NCBI GenBank assembly: GCA_025356095.1
Contig: JANXUR010000005.1
Location: 1 to 41,793, forward strand
DNA length: 41,793 nt
Reading direction: 5' to 3'
Source of the DNA: Acidobacteriaceae bacterium
GTDB lineage: Bacteria; Acidobacteriota; Terriglobia; Terriglobales; Acidobacteriaceae
Positions 6,824-15,095 of this stretch are shown here, piece after piece (the first letter of the stretch is position 1; each line of letters starts with the position of its first letter). The translations under genes and the position numbers were made by a program. The notes beneath the pieces are model-generated. The model made no database searches. It was not told the DNA's origin and worked only from the letters and a program-made list of their open reading frames with translations.

Positions 6824-7723
6824 ATGCGCATCAGCACCCCAAGCAGGACGATCGCATTCTTCATCACGCTGGGCGCGCTGCTGGTGGCGGCTGCCATTGC
6901 GCTCAACGTCAGTTGGATTGTTTTTCACTGGCGGCAGGTGGTGCCGCTGGTCTTTGGCATTATTGTGTTTGCGGCGATTATTGCCGGGCTCGTGCTGAAT
7001 ACAATCTTCTTGGTGCGCGAGATTCGTCGCAACGAGCAGCAGGATAGCTTCTTGAACGCTGTCACCCACGAACTGAAGACGCCGATCGCCTCCATCCGCC
7101 TGTATCTGGAGACGTTGGAGCGGCGCCAGATTGAGGAGCCGCAACGGCGCGAGTTTTACCAGATCATGTTGCAGGATACCGACCGTCTGCTGAACACCAT
7201 CGAAGAGGTGCTGAAAGCTGGCGAAGTTCGCCACACTACCAAGACCCACGACTTTCAACCCGTAGAACTGGGCGCACTGGTGCGGGAGGCGGTAGAACTG
7301 GGCAGAATCCGCCACCGCTTGCCGCCGGAAGCCTTGCAGATTACGGCGATGCCCACCGAAGAAGCCATCGTCATGGGCAATCCCGACGAGCTACGCACCG
7401 CCGTGATGAATCTGCTTGACAACGCCGTGAAGTATTCCGGCCCTGAGCCGCAAATCGCGGTAGGGCTGCGGCTGCCTGATCTGGATTCTGCACGGTTGCG
7501 AATTTCAGATCACGGAGTGGGCATTCCACAAGGCGAACTGAAGCGTATCTTCCGGCGCTTCCACCGCGTTCATCACGCAAGCGGCGTGAAAGGAACTGGG
7601 CTCGGACTGTTTATTGTTCGCGCCATTGTACGTCGTCACGGGGGCGACATTACCGCGCGCTCCGCTGGAGAAGGCAAGGGCAGTACCTTTATGTTGCGTT
7701 TGCCCAGAGTGCATCGCGCATGA
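6824..7723 (+). CDS. Sensor histidine kinase
   Basis: 299 residues: two membrane spans (about 8-32 and 38-62) with almost no extracytoplasmic loop, then HisKA with the H-box HELKTPIAS, and an HATPase domain with N-box NLLDNAVKYS, G1 DHGVGI and G2 GTGLGL. The missing sensor loop suggests it senses a signal inside the membrane or through a partner. It should autophosphorylate the H-box histidine and pass the phosphate to the regulator encoded immediately downstream (the genes overlap or nearly touch). The ATG has no ribosome binding site; TAGTCT ends seven bases upstream, consistent with a leaderless message. A GTG at 6806 is a less likely start. Confidence 0.93.
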   Translation: MRISTPSRTIAFFITLGALLVAAAIALNVSWIVFHWRQVVPLVFGIIVFAAIIAGLVLNTIFLVREIRRNEQQDSFLNAVTHELKTPIASIRLYLETLERRQIEEPQRREFYQIMLQDTDRLLNTIEEVLKAGEVRHTTKTHDFQPVELGALVREAVELGRIRHRLPPEALQITAMPTEEAIVMGNPDELRTAVMNLLDNAVKYSGPEPQIAVGLRLPDLDSARLRISDHGVGIPQGELKRIFRRFHRVHHASGVKGTGLGLFIVRAIVRRHGGDITARSAGEGKGSTFMLRLPRVHRA

Positions 7724-7743
7724 CGTTAGAACCGGGTGGACTT

Positions 7744-8484
7744 ATGGCTAGGATTTTGGTGGTGGAAGATGAAGAGCACTTGGCGCGCGGCCTGCAGTTT
7801 AATCTAGAGGCCGAAGGCTACGTTGTGGATGTGACCGGCAATGGTGAAGATGCACTTACCCGGTTGCTGGCTCCGGCGGTGGCTTACGATGCATTGGTGC
7901 TCGACGTGATGTTACCCGGCAAAGATGGCTTCACCGTGGCGCGTGAGCTTCGTGCGGCCCAGAACTATATTCCCCTGCTGATGCTTACTGCACGTAGCCG
8001 TCCAGAGGATGTACTGAAGGGTTTTGAATCTGGCGCGGACGACTACTTACCCAAGCCTTTTAATTTAGACATATTGATGGCACGCGTTCATGGCCTACTG
8101 CGGCGTAAGCATTGGGCTGAGCCTGCGCGGTCAGCTTCGACGGCGGAGTCCGGTCTCAGCGGAGCGCCCGACCGCATCGAATTCGAAGGCAAGGTAGTGG
8201 ACTTTGAGCACTTGCGCGTGGAAGCCAATGGCAAAGTAGTACAGCTAACGGTGATGGAAGTTGAACTGCTGCGCTACTTAGTGAAGAATGCCGGGCGACC
8301 AGTGTCGCGGAAGGCGATACTAGAAGATGTGTGGGAGATGCACGAGGATACGGACACCCGCGCGATTGACAATTTTATTGTGCGCTTGCGGCGATACATT
8401 GAAGATGAACCGGCTAGACCCCGCCACCTGACTACAGTTCGCGGACTCGGCTACCAGTTTGACCCTGCACCCAAGCCCGAGTAA
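7744..8484 (+). CDS. OmpR/PhoB-family response regulator
   Basis: Receiver domain with acidic pocket E8-D9, phosphoacceptor D54 (LVLDVMLPG), T82 and K104 (LPKPF), then a winged-helix DNA-binding domain (about 140-245; ISRKAILEDVW-like helix, RAIDNFIVRLRRYIE recognition region, VRGLGYQF wing). It is the partner of the kinase just upstream. An in-frame ATG at 7720 overlaps the kinase stop by four bases and would add eight residues; I prefer 7744 because the receiver fold begins there (MARILVVEDEE) and a GGTGG stretch precedes it. The target genes cannot be told; the convergent TonB-dependent receptor ends only 17 bases away. Confidence 0.93.
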   Translation: MARILVVEDEEHLARGLQFNLEAEGYVVDVTGNGEDALTRLLAPAVAYDALVLDVMLPGKDGFTVARELRAAQNYIPLLMLTARSRPEDVLKGFESGADDYLPKPFNLDILMARVHGLLRRKHWAEPARSASTAESGLSGAPDRIEFEGKVVDFEHLRVEANGKVVQLTVMEVELLRYLVKNAGRPVSRKAILEDVWEMHEDTDTRAIDNFIVRLRRYIEDEPARPRHLTTVRGLGYQFDPAPKPE

Positions 8485-8501
8485 CTTAGACCGAAGCCTG
8501 C

Positions 8502-10823
8502 CTAGAAGCTGACGCGCATTCGGATCGCCGCACTGCGCGGCGCGGCGACGGCGGTCCCAGAGAATAGGCTGGCAAAGTTCAACACGTTCACGCGGTCCGC
8601 CAGATTCGCCGCAGATACCTGAAATGAAACAGACTGTTGTTCGTGGCGATATGCTTCAATCCCTGCGCTCAAGTCGAATGCCGCATTCGGACGCACTCGC
8701 CCGCGTTCTAGATTCACTCTTGCCAGAATTTCCGGCCCATACTGCGCCAGCAAAAAGCCGGGATCCGCACCGCCGGTTTCAGCCGGAAGTCCGCTGCCGT
8801 ATTGCCCGCCAAAGGCGATCCACGACTTCCATGGCAAGTCAGCGCGCACTTGTGCCCGCAACGTGCTGCGCTGATCTTGCGACACAGGAAACGATGCTGC
8901 GTCACCAATACCATTGGTATCGCTGCCCAAAAACAGGCCGCCCGTAATAGGTCCACGACCAACTCCCACCTGATTACTATAACTTGCAAACCCGGAATAT
9001 CTGCCCCAGTGCGGTACAGACAGCCGCACCTCCTCGCCGATGATGCGAGCGCTGGCGAATGAGATAGGGAAGCTCACGCCCGTGTCGAGCAATACATCAT
9101 CGTCGGAGTAGTTAGTAAAGTCACGGCGGAAGAGGTTGCCATCCACCCGTAACTTGCCCGCGAACGATTCCGTGAATCCCACTTCGTAGAAGTTGCCACG
9201 GCTGGGCCGCACGGGCAGGCGAACTACCTGCGGATTCAGGGAATTGAGCAAGGGGGAACTGGCGAGCAGTAGATTTTCCACGGCTGGCGTTTGAAAGGCG
9301 CGGTCATATGCTGCGTGTACGAGTATGTTCAGCGATGGAAAGAAGCGTGATGCACTCACACGCGGGCTCCACGCGGCTTCGTGCACCACAAATCTATAGT
9401 GATCGAAGCGTAGACCGGCGCTGAGGTTCCAGTTGCCGAGATGGATATGATCCTGCACGTAGGCGGCGGGTTCAATACTCCAGCGGCGGTCAGCGAATGC
9501 AAACTGCAATTCCGTTCCGGGGTCAAACTGGGTCGGGTCAGTAATGCGATAGCTTAGGCGCTCATGCACAGTTGCCAGCAACGTATCCACGCCGATTTTC
9601 CAGTCATGGCGACCGTGGTGGCCCGCCACGTCGGTGCGTGCGTAGCCTTCGCGATAACCACGATCTTGCGAGACGATCACTGGTGTTGCCAACGCATTCG
9701 ATGATAGGGTCTGGCTGGCATCGCGCACATTCCCCGCCAACGTCCACAGTAAGTTTGCCGACGCGGCATGTTGAAAGTAGATTTGACCGCTCGTCTCCTG
9801 ATTGGTTGCATCTTGCCGTTGGCCTGCTAGTTGCTGTACTAGCTCGTTCGGCACCAGGAGCCGCGTCTCGCCGTGCGATAACGAAAGACTGGCTCGGTCG
9901 CGGCTGCCAAAGGTGTGTCCATAACTGGCCGAGTAGCCTGCGCCGTTACCGCGATTGGTGTAATTCTGCAGTATGGGCGGATCAAGAAAGCGGTCGCTAT
10001 GAAAGCCGTGCGCACTCGCGGATAACTGTTCAGTCTTAGTGGCAAAAGATATTAGGGCGCTGCCAGTTACTGCGCCGAAGGTGCCTCCCGTGGCGTCGAA
10101 TGCCCCATGCCAGCCGGGGTGCGCGTCTTCCCTGGTAGTCACTTCCACCACGCCGCCCAGCTTGCGGCCATACTCTGCCGGGTATCCTGCCGTTAGTACC
10201 CGCAGGCTTTCAATGTCGTCTGCTTGAGTAGCTGGACTAAACGCGGGCGAATGATTCTGTGTAACCGGCACGCCGTCAGCCACATACAGCACGTCATACT
10301 CAGAGCCGCGCGGATGGAGCACTCCATTGGCTTCATACAGCCAGCCGGGGAGGCTATTTACTAGGTCAGATACTTCGCGAGAGGGAAATGGCGATAATGT
10401 TTCCCGGATGCTGCGTTCTCCCACACCATATTCGCTGGACGTATGTTGTGGATCCACTAAGGTGGCCGAGCTATTTACTTCAATTTGCGTTGAGACGGTC
10501 GCCAGCTTTAGTGTGGCCGTCACGTGGAGCGGTACCGAGGAGGCGACCTGCACAGTACGCGTCCAGGGTTCAAATCCGGCAGCGGTCAACCGCACGCTGT
10601 AGATGCCGTAGGGCAGGCTTCGTGCCGTGGCGGTGCCATCGGCGGCCAAGGTAAATGTTCGATGGAATTGGCTAGCATCACTTTCGAGCACGGCTACCGC
10701 CGCTACTGCTGCGGACTGCGGATCGCGGGCCTCAATATGAAGTTCGCCGCGTTCGCGCTGGGCGTAAAGAGGAAGGCAAAGCAGAAACACAAAAAGAGTC
10801 GCGCTAACAGGTGTAATCAGCAT
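8502..10823 (-). CDS. TonB-dependent outer-membrane receptor with N-terminal regulatory-like domain
   Basis: 773 residues from Met at 10823: signal peptide ending LYAQ, a carboxypeptidase-regulatory-like beta-sandwich (about 28-105), a plug domain (about 135-255; DVLYVADGVPVTQN and YPAEYGRKLGG), then a long beta-barrel ending in the terminal phenylalanine typical of outer-membrane proteins (RMRVSF). It imports an unknown ligand using TonB energy. An upstream ATG at 10898 would add 25 arginine-rich residues in front of the signal peptide and is unlikely. No ribosome binding site precedes either start; a 10-bp hairpin ends six bases before 10823. Confidence 0.88.
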   Translation of the reverse strand: MLITPVSATLFVFLLCLPLYAQRERGELHIEARDPQSAAVAAVAVLESDASQFHRTFTLAADGTATARSLPYGIYSVRLTAAGFEPWTRTVQVASSVPLHVTATLKLATVSTQIEVNSSATLVDPQHTSSEYGVGERSIRETLSPFPSREVSDLVNSLPGWLYEANGVLHPRGSEYDVLYVADGVPVTQNHSPAFSPATQADDIESLRVLTAGYPAEYGRKLGGVVEVTTREDAHPGWHGAFDATGGTFGAVTGSALISFATKTEQLSASAHGFHSDRFLDPPILQNYTNRGNGAGYSASYGHTFGSRDRASLSLSHGETRLLVPNELVQQLAGQRQDATNQETSGQIYFQHAASANLLWTLAGNVRDASQTLSSNALATPVIVSQDRGYREGYARTDVAGHHGRHDWKIGVDTLLATVHERLSYRITDPTQFDPGTELQFAFADRRWSIEPAAYVQDHIHLGNWNLSAGLRFDHYRFVVHEAAWSPRVSASRFFPSLNILVHAAYDRAFQTPAVENLLLASSPLLNSLNPQVVRLPVRPSRGNFYEVGFTESFAGKLRVDGNLFRRDFTNYSDDDVLLDTGVSFPISFASARIIGEEVRLSVPHWGRYSGFASYSNQVGVGRGPITGGLFLGSDTNGIGDAASFPVSQDQRSTLRAQVRADLPWKSWIAFGGQYGSGLPAETGGADPGFLLAQYGPEILARVNLERGRVRPNAAFDLSAGIEAYRHEQQSVSFQVSAANLADRVNVLNFASLFSGTAVAAPRSAAIRMRVSF

Positions 10824-10828
10824 TCGTG

Positions 10829-10857
10829 CCCGCGAAGTCTCGCTGACACTTCGCGGG
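10829..10857 (-). promoter_or_regulatory. Leader hairpin in front of the TonB-dependent receptor
   Basis: CCCGCGAAGT and ACTTCGCGGG form a perfect 10-bp stem with a 9-base loop, ending six bases before the chosen start codon. In the mRNA it would cover the place where a ribosome binding site should be. It may regulate translation, or be a protein-binding palindrome. Confidence 0.5.
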
Positions 10858-11067
10858 GCGCGCAGGCAGCGTTTCAATCGGTCTGGCTCGCGCGGCATGG
10901 GTCAATTTTACCAGTGGTCTTGCGCTTCCCCACACACCAAAGAGCCATACGGGTCGGGCCGGGTGACATGCCAACCCGGCTACCGCAGGGTACCTCTATA
11001 ATTGCATCAGCCCGTAACTGTGTCCGAAGTTGCGTTACGAATCGCTTGTGCCTTAGGAGAGGAATGT

Positions 11068-11766
11068 ATGCCGAAGATTTTGCTTTCACTGCTGATCTGC
11101 TTGACGGGGATTGCCGCCGCATCGGCGCAGACTGCCGCGCCCGCCACTACGTCAGCCGCCACGTCAGCCGCCGCGCCCGCCACTACGTCGGCCGCACCAA
11201 CCCCGGCACCTGCCCCGGTCTTGACGGCAGCCGAGCGGGATCGCGCTGTCCGCTATTTGCACACCACCCATGATGGATTTATCGCAGCCATTCAAAACCT
11301 CTCTGAGAAGCAGTGGCGCTTCAAGCCCGCCCCTGATCGCTGGTCTGTCGCCGAGGTCGCCGAACACATCGCCGTGTCAGAGTCCACCATCTTTGGCATG
11401 GTGACGGGGCAGATTCTGAAGCAGAGGGCCGCGCCAGAAAAGCGCTCCGAAGTTGCGGGCAAGGACGACTTAATCCTTACCCGTGTTCCAGACCGCAGCC
11501 ACAAGGCACAGGCGCCGGAGGCGCTGAAGCCCACCAGCCGTTTCGCCAATGAGGCTGATACCGCGAAGTCGTTCGAAGCCAGCCGCGCCGCCACCATTGA
11601 CTTTGTCCAAACCACGAATGAGGATCTGCGCGACCTCTTTGGCCCCCACCCGGCATTCGGCACACTTGATGCCTACCAGTGGATTCTGCTGATCGCCGCG
11701 CATAGCGACCGTCATACCAAGCAGATTCTAGAAGTGAAGGCAGATCCGAACTTCCCCAAGGACTGA
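11068..11766 (+). CDS. Secreted DinB-like (four-helix) protein
   Basis: 232 residues with a signal peptide (1-21, SAQ), an Ala/Thr/Pro linker (22-50), and a DinB_2-type domain. The pattern W-S-x-x-E-V-A-E-H-I-A (H100) and HSDRH (H212, H216) supplies the three histidines that hold a metal in this superfamily. DinB_2 proteins include thiol-dependent transferases and many of unknown reaction; being exported is a feature of acidobacterial members. The ATG has an AGGAGAGG site at 11055-11062. The linker is encoded by a short direct repeat. Confidence 0.85.
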   Translation: MPKILLSLLICLTGIAAASAQTAAPATTSAATSAAAPATTSAAPTPAPAPVLTAAERDRAVRYLHTTHDGFIAAIQNLSEKQWRFKPAPDRWSVAEVAEHIAVSESTIFGMVTGQILKQRAAPEKRSEVAGKDDLILTRVPDRSHKAQAPEALKPTSRFANEADTAKSFEASRAATIDFVQTTNEDLRDLFGPHPAFGTLDAYQWILLIAAHSDRHTKQILEVKADPNFPKD

Positions 11767-11789
11767 GCTGGCCGACGTCAGAGTTCCCA

Positions 11790-11830
11790 ACAACGCCTAC
11801 TGCGGGTCTCCCGGTGGGCGTTGTCGTTTT
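11790..11830 (+). terminator. Terminator after the DinB-like gene
   Basis: ACAACGCC pairs with GGCGTTGT (8 bp), with an inner CGGG/CCCG stem, followed by CGTTTT. It lies 23 bases past the stop codon. Confidence 0.6.
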
Positions 11831-11875
11831 GGGTGACCGCCGTTTGGGTGACCGCCGTTTGGGTCACGGTCGTCG
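11831..11875. repeat. 15-bp tandem repeat in a convergent intergenic gap
   Basis: GGGTGACCGCCGTTT occurs twice exactly and a third time partly (GGGTCACGG...), directly after a terminator tail and before the end of the minus-strand hydrolase. Confidence 0.85.
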
Positions 11876-11889
11876 CAAACGGCTTTGTC

Positions 11890-13320
11890 TCAATCGGGCT
11901 GAACTAGAGCGCGAAAATCCGGCAGCAGGCGCAGGCTCTGGAACGCAAGCTCTCGGCTGATCCATTGGGCGAATGCTGCCTTGTCTGGGGATAATTCGCG
12001 GACGCGCCGCAGCGCCGCGAGGCTTGCTTTGCGATTCCCCAGAAGGCCGTTGGTCAGGGCGAGGTTCCGCCACGCCCACTCGGAGTCGGGCGCTGCCTCG
12101 GTCGCGCAGGCGAACGCGCGGGCGGCGGGGCGGTAGTCATGGCGATCTAGCGCGGATGAGCCATTCTCCATGGCGCCGACGAAGACGCCTGCGATTGCGC
12201 GGTGGTACACGCGGGCGTGCTCGGGGTGTTTCTCTTGCTCGGCGAGTAGTCGCAGTGCGCGGGCCTTCTGCTCCACCGATTTCACAGGCTCCTCGCCGGA
12301 GTCGCTGCCGTCTGGAGCGGTGGCAAGGCTGCCCAACACATCGCCCTCTAGACGCGCTTGCTCGGCGAAGCTCTCACTCTCGCGCACAAGTGCTTCGCGC
12401 ACAGACTTCGATTTGCCGAGCGCTTCTGCTTTGGCGCGTATCGCGCTCACCGCATTCGCCTCGGTCAGGCCATCGAAGGTCGCGGCAATCTGGCGATCTT
12501 CGCGCCACGCACTCAGCGCGTCTCCCGACGCAGCGGTCGCATCCGCAAGTTGGCTCGCCCGGGCGAACTGCGCTGCCACAAACGCCACGTCCTTTGGCAG
12601 ATGATTTGCCCTCATGGCCTGCAAACGAAACCAAGCCAGCGCGTAGGCCATGCCTTCCGCTGGAACCCAGTCGTGGCCACCCTCAAACACGTAGAGCCAC
12701 CGGGGATGCCCCGTCTGCTCCAATTGTTCCTGCAGCGGAATCACCTCTTCATAGTTGAAGTCCAGCGTTCCTACGGCAGAGAAGACGGCGAAGTTTGGCG
12801 TGGGGTTTGGAGGCGCGTTGGCGCTGAAGCCAGCGCCGCTCAGCAGTACGCCCGCCGCGCACTTGCAGAGGGTGGCAATCTGCGAAGCCAGCCGCGCCCC
12901 GCCAGAAAATCCTGCAAAGTACATCGCTTGGTCGTCAACCGCCAAACGTGCACGGGTGTCATCCACCATCGCCTGCGCAGCTTCAGACTCCAGCTTCCAT
13001 GGGCCATTTCGCGAGTTGTTCGACGCCGCCAGAATGTAGCCCAAGCTCTCTGCCGCGGCTTGCTGCAAGCGAACTGGAACCGCCCCGCGTGCTGCCGGAT
13101 CGAACGAATACACAATCGGCCAACGCCGGGCAGGTGAGTAGTTTGAAGGCAAATAGAGTGCGTAAGACTGCTCGGGCTTTTGCGCGCAAAGCACACGTTC
13201 CGTCACTGCGCCCTTGGTTAGTTCCGGCAGCGAGGCCAGCGGCGCTGTGGCCGGAGGTGGAGCCTGCGCCAGCGCGAGGCACGAGCACAGCAGGGGCGCG
13301 ATCAGAAGTTGCCGGGGCAC
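11890..13320 (-). CDS. Secreted alpha/beta hydrolase with TPR-like C-terminus
   Basis: About 476 residues from the GTG at 13320: signal peptide (PRQLLIAPLLCSCLALAQA), an esterase-like alpha/beta fold with the nucleophile elbow GFSGGA, a likely acid in GTLDFNYE and the histidine in EGGHDW, then a helical, partly TPR-like tail (CATEAAPDSEWAWRNLAL...). Substrate unknown; feruloyl/acetyl-ester hydrolase relatives are likely. An ATG at 13377 extends the frame, but that codon sits in the loop of the terminator of the upstream fasciclin gene, so it is unlikely. GTG at 13320 lies seven bases after TATACT, suggesting a leaderless message; GTG at 13326 is the alternative. Confidence 0.8.
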   Translation of the reverse strand: MPRQLLIAPLLCSCLALAQAPPPATAPLASLPELTKGAVTERVLCAQKPEQSYALYLPSNYSPARRWPIVYSFDPAARGAVPVRLQQAAAESLGYILAASNNSRNGPWKLESEAAQAMVDDTRARLAVDDQAMYFAGFSGGARLASQIATLCKCAAGVLLSGAGFSANAPPNPTPNFAVFSAVGTLDFNYEEVIPLQEQLEQTGHPRWLYVFEGGHDWVPAEGMAYALAWFRLQAMRANHLPKDVAFVAAQFARASQLADATAASGDALSAWREDRQIAATFDGLTEANAVSAIRAKAEALGKSKSVREALVRESESFAEQARLEGDVLGSLATAPDGSDSGEEPVKSVEQKARALRLLAEQEKHPEHARVYHRAIAGVFVGAMENGSSALDRHDYRPAARAFACATEAAPDSEWAWRNLALTNGLLGNRKASLAALRRVRELSPDKAAFAQWISRELAFQSLRLLPDFRALVQPD

Positions 13321-13363
13321 GCCCACAAGTATAGCGAGAGCCGCCCCTGCATCCGCACACAGC

Positions 13364-13391
13364 AAGGCCCGCTGCATACACAGCGGGCCTT
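13364..13391 (-). terminator. Terminator after the fasciclin gene
   Basis: AAGGCCCGCTG and CAGCGGGCCTT form a perfect 11-bp stem with a 6-base loop, 30 bases past the fasciclin stop codon. The T-rich tail is weak on the minus strand. Its loop holds a CAT that would be read as a start codon for the next gene. Confidence 0.65.
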
Positions 13392-13421
13392 TGCCGTCAG
13401 GGTGAGTTAGGGGGGAGGGAA

Positions 13422-14021
13422 CTAGTTGGGCTGCACCACGCCATCAATCACATGAATCACGCCGTTGGACTGAAAAACGTCCGCCTGCGTCACCGTGGCG
13501 GTGCCGCCCTTTTCGTCAGTCAGAATGACCTTGCCGCCGCTCAAGCTCGCCGTCAGCTTGCCGCCGGAAACGGTGTTCAGTACGGCCTTGCCCTTGCCAG
13601 CCTTAATCATCTTCACCAGTTCCTTGGAACTGACAGTGCCCGCCACCACGTGGTAGGTCAGGATCTTGGTGAGCAGAGCCTTGTTTTCCGGCTTTAGGAG
13701 CGTATCCACGGTGCCCGCGGGCAGCTTGGCAAACGCTTCATTCGTTGGAGCGAAGACCGTGAACGGGCCCGCGCTGCTCAGGGTATCCACCAAACCAGCG
13801 GCTTTTACTGCTGCCACCAGCGTGGTGTGGTCTTCGGAGTTCACCGCGTTCTCCACGATGTTCTTAGTCGGGAACATCTCATGGCCGCCAACCATCGGGT
13901 TTTTCATGCCCTTCATGCCGCCTGCAAAGGCCGAGGTCGGAGTAATCATGGTGGTCAGAGTCAAAGCGAAAGCCATTGCCGCCGCCAGTGCTAGTGCCTT
14001 CTTGGTCAAGTTCGAGTTCAT
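13422..14021 (-). CDS. Secreted fasciclin (FAS1) domain protein
   Basis: 199 residues: signal peptide with a long hydrophobic core (to about residue 33, AFA), a Gly/Met-rich spacer, and one FAS1 domain (about 53-199) with the H1 box [13 protein letters not shown], the YHVV motif and the H2 box [12 protein letters not shown]1 proteins mediate adhesion or bind small ligands; bacterial single-domain forms resemble mycobacterial MPT70. The ATG at 14021 has a GAGGA site six bases away; a GTG at 14031-14033 is an upstream alternative that would consume that site. Confidence 0.92.
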   Translation of the reverse strand: MNSNLTKKALALAAAMAFALTLTTMITPTSAFAGGMKGMKNPMVGGHEMFPTKNIVENAVNSEDHTTLVAAVKAAGLVDTLSSAGPFTVFAPTNEAFAKLPAGTVDTLLKPENKALLTKILTYHVVAGTVSSKELVKMIKAGKGKAVLNTVSGGKLTASLSGGKVILTDEKGGTATVTQADVFQSNGVIHVIDGVVQPN

Positions 14022-14202
14022 TGCTATCCTCACGAGAAAAGTGTGTTTACTTCCACTCTAAGTACGGGCCGGGTGGCAAATTGGATTGCCCGCAGCAAAC
14101 AAAAATCAAGTATGGGTGTGAAGTTTTCCTGGGAAGATATCGAGCTTTGCCGGGAGCATGTGTGGAGCGATGGGGAGCCGCCGGTCTGCTGTAGCATTGG
14201 GG

Positions 14203-14208
14203 TATAAC
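14203..14208 (+). promoter_or_regulatory. Possible -10 box for the small membrane-protein pair
   Basis: TATAAC, 74 bases before the ATG at 14282. No convincing -35 at 16-18 bases. Weak. Confidence 0.25.
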
Positions 14209-14281
14209 AACGGCTTGTAGCAGTGCCTTTCCGGACAGGCAGTGGTTGAAACATCAGCGCAATGCAGCACTGGAGGCGAGT

Positions 14282-14467
14282 ATGTTCACGAAAGCAGACT
14301 GGATGATTCTGACGGCAGCATTCCTGTCGTTTCTCTTTTCAATTTCCCTGTGGTTCGGTGTGGGCGTGGCGGAAAGTAAGGATGCTGGCTTATTCGTAGG
14401 TCTCTGGGTTCCCTCCATCCTTTCAGCAGGGCACTACTTCCGTTCCGCCGCGCGGGCGAAACAATAA
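14282..14467 (+). CDS. Small two-span membrane protein
   Basis: 61 residues, starting MFTKADW, with hydrophobic segments at about 8-27 and 33-50 joined by a short acidic turn (AESKDA) and a basic tail (RSAARAKQ). The ribosome binding site GGAGG is five bases upstream. I do not recognise a family. Its stop codon overlaps the start of another small reading frame (TAATG), so the two products are probably made together and may form a complex. An ATG at 14246 is in frame but lacks a ribosome binding site. Confidence 0.7.
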   Translation: MFTKADWMILTAAFLSFLFSISLWFGVGVAESKDAGLFVGLWVPSILSAGHYFRSAARAKQ

Positions 14468-14601
14468 TGTCCAACCTCGTGATCTTCGCCGTGGGTTCTG
14501 CGGTCTTCCTCCTGTTGTCGGGGGGCCTGATCTTCACCGTTTTGGAAGTGCGTAGCTTGGACCAGAAGCAGAGCGCGAAGCGACGACTGGACAGGCCATA
14601 A
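14467..14601 (+). CDS. 44-residue single-span membrane protein coupled to its neighbour
   Basis: Starts in the TAATG overlap with the preceding gene. One hydrophobic helix (about 4-26, VIFAVGSAVFLLLSGG...) followed by a charged, mostly basic tail (DQKQSAKRRLDRP). The positive-inside pattern puts the tail in the cytoplasm. The one-base overlap, membrane character and sensible codons make it a credible gene. Function unknown. Confidence 0.6.
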   Translation: MSNLVIFAVGSAVFLLLSGGLIFTVLEVRSLDQKQSAKRRLDRP

Positions 14602-14700
14602 GCTGCCTGAGGTGGAAGCAGCCTGGGCTCAACGTTCTGTCGCTCCCTGTGTGCTCAAGGCTCGCTGGCTTGATCGGGGCGCAATGGTCGCCCGTAGTCC

Positions 14701-14729
14701 TTGCAATCCTTTGCCAACCGTCATAGGAT
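14701..14729 (+). promoter_or_regulatory. Promoter of the DoxX-like gene
   Basis: TTGCAA (14701-14706), 17 bases, TAGGAT (14724-14729), seven bases, ATG. Transcription would start at or beside the start codon, giving a leaderless message; no Shine-Dalgarno sequence is present. Confidence 0.5.
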
Positions 14730-14736
14730 TTTGGCC

Positions 14737-15087
14737 ATGACTGAATTTGCGACTTGCCTACAGGCGCTCTTGGCCGCATCCATCTTTTTCGTTTGGGTGG
14801 TGCGCTACAGCAACATTGTGGAAGAGTTCAAGCACTATGGCCTGCCGGATTGGCTGCGCGACTTGGTGGGCATCCTTAAGTTGACCTTCGCGTTGCTGCT
14901 GCTGATTGGCCTCGAACGCCCGTGGTTTGCGATGATCGGTGGCCTTGGCATTGCGTTCCTGATGGCGTGTGCCTTCCTCACCCATCTTCGGATCAAGAAT
15001 CCGTTGCCCAAAATGGTGCCGAGCCTTGCCTTACTCGCTGTCTCGCTGACCGTTGCATACCTCAACTACCGGCTCTTGAATTCCTAA
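14737..15087 (+). CDS. DoxX-like four-helix membrane protein
   Basis: 116 residues with four hydrophobic helices (about 6-24, 42-62, 66-84, 92-112). The pattern F-K-H-Y-G-L-P-D-W-L-R then G-I-L-K-L is the DoxX_2-like signature. Members are linked to quinone or thiol redox work, but their reaction is uncertain. It ends eight bases from the end of the convergent pyrF. Confidence 0.78.
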   Translation: MTEFATCLQALLAASIFFVWVVRYSNIVEEFKHYGLPDWLRDLVGILKLTFALLLLIGLERPWFAMIGGLGIAFLMACAFLTHLRIKNPLPKMVPSLALLAVSLTVAYLNYRLLNS

Positions 15088-15095
15088 CTGTGGGG

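Noticed and set aside
10562-10590. A GGTTCAAATCC word resembling a tRNA T-loop
   Set aside because: Inside the TonB-dependent receptor gene; no acceptor, D or anticodon arms around it.
12358-13137. 259-codon plus-strand frame over the secreted hydrolase
   Set aside because: Antisense to a gene with signal peptide and catalytic serine, aspartate and histidine motifs.
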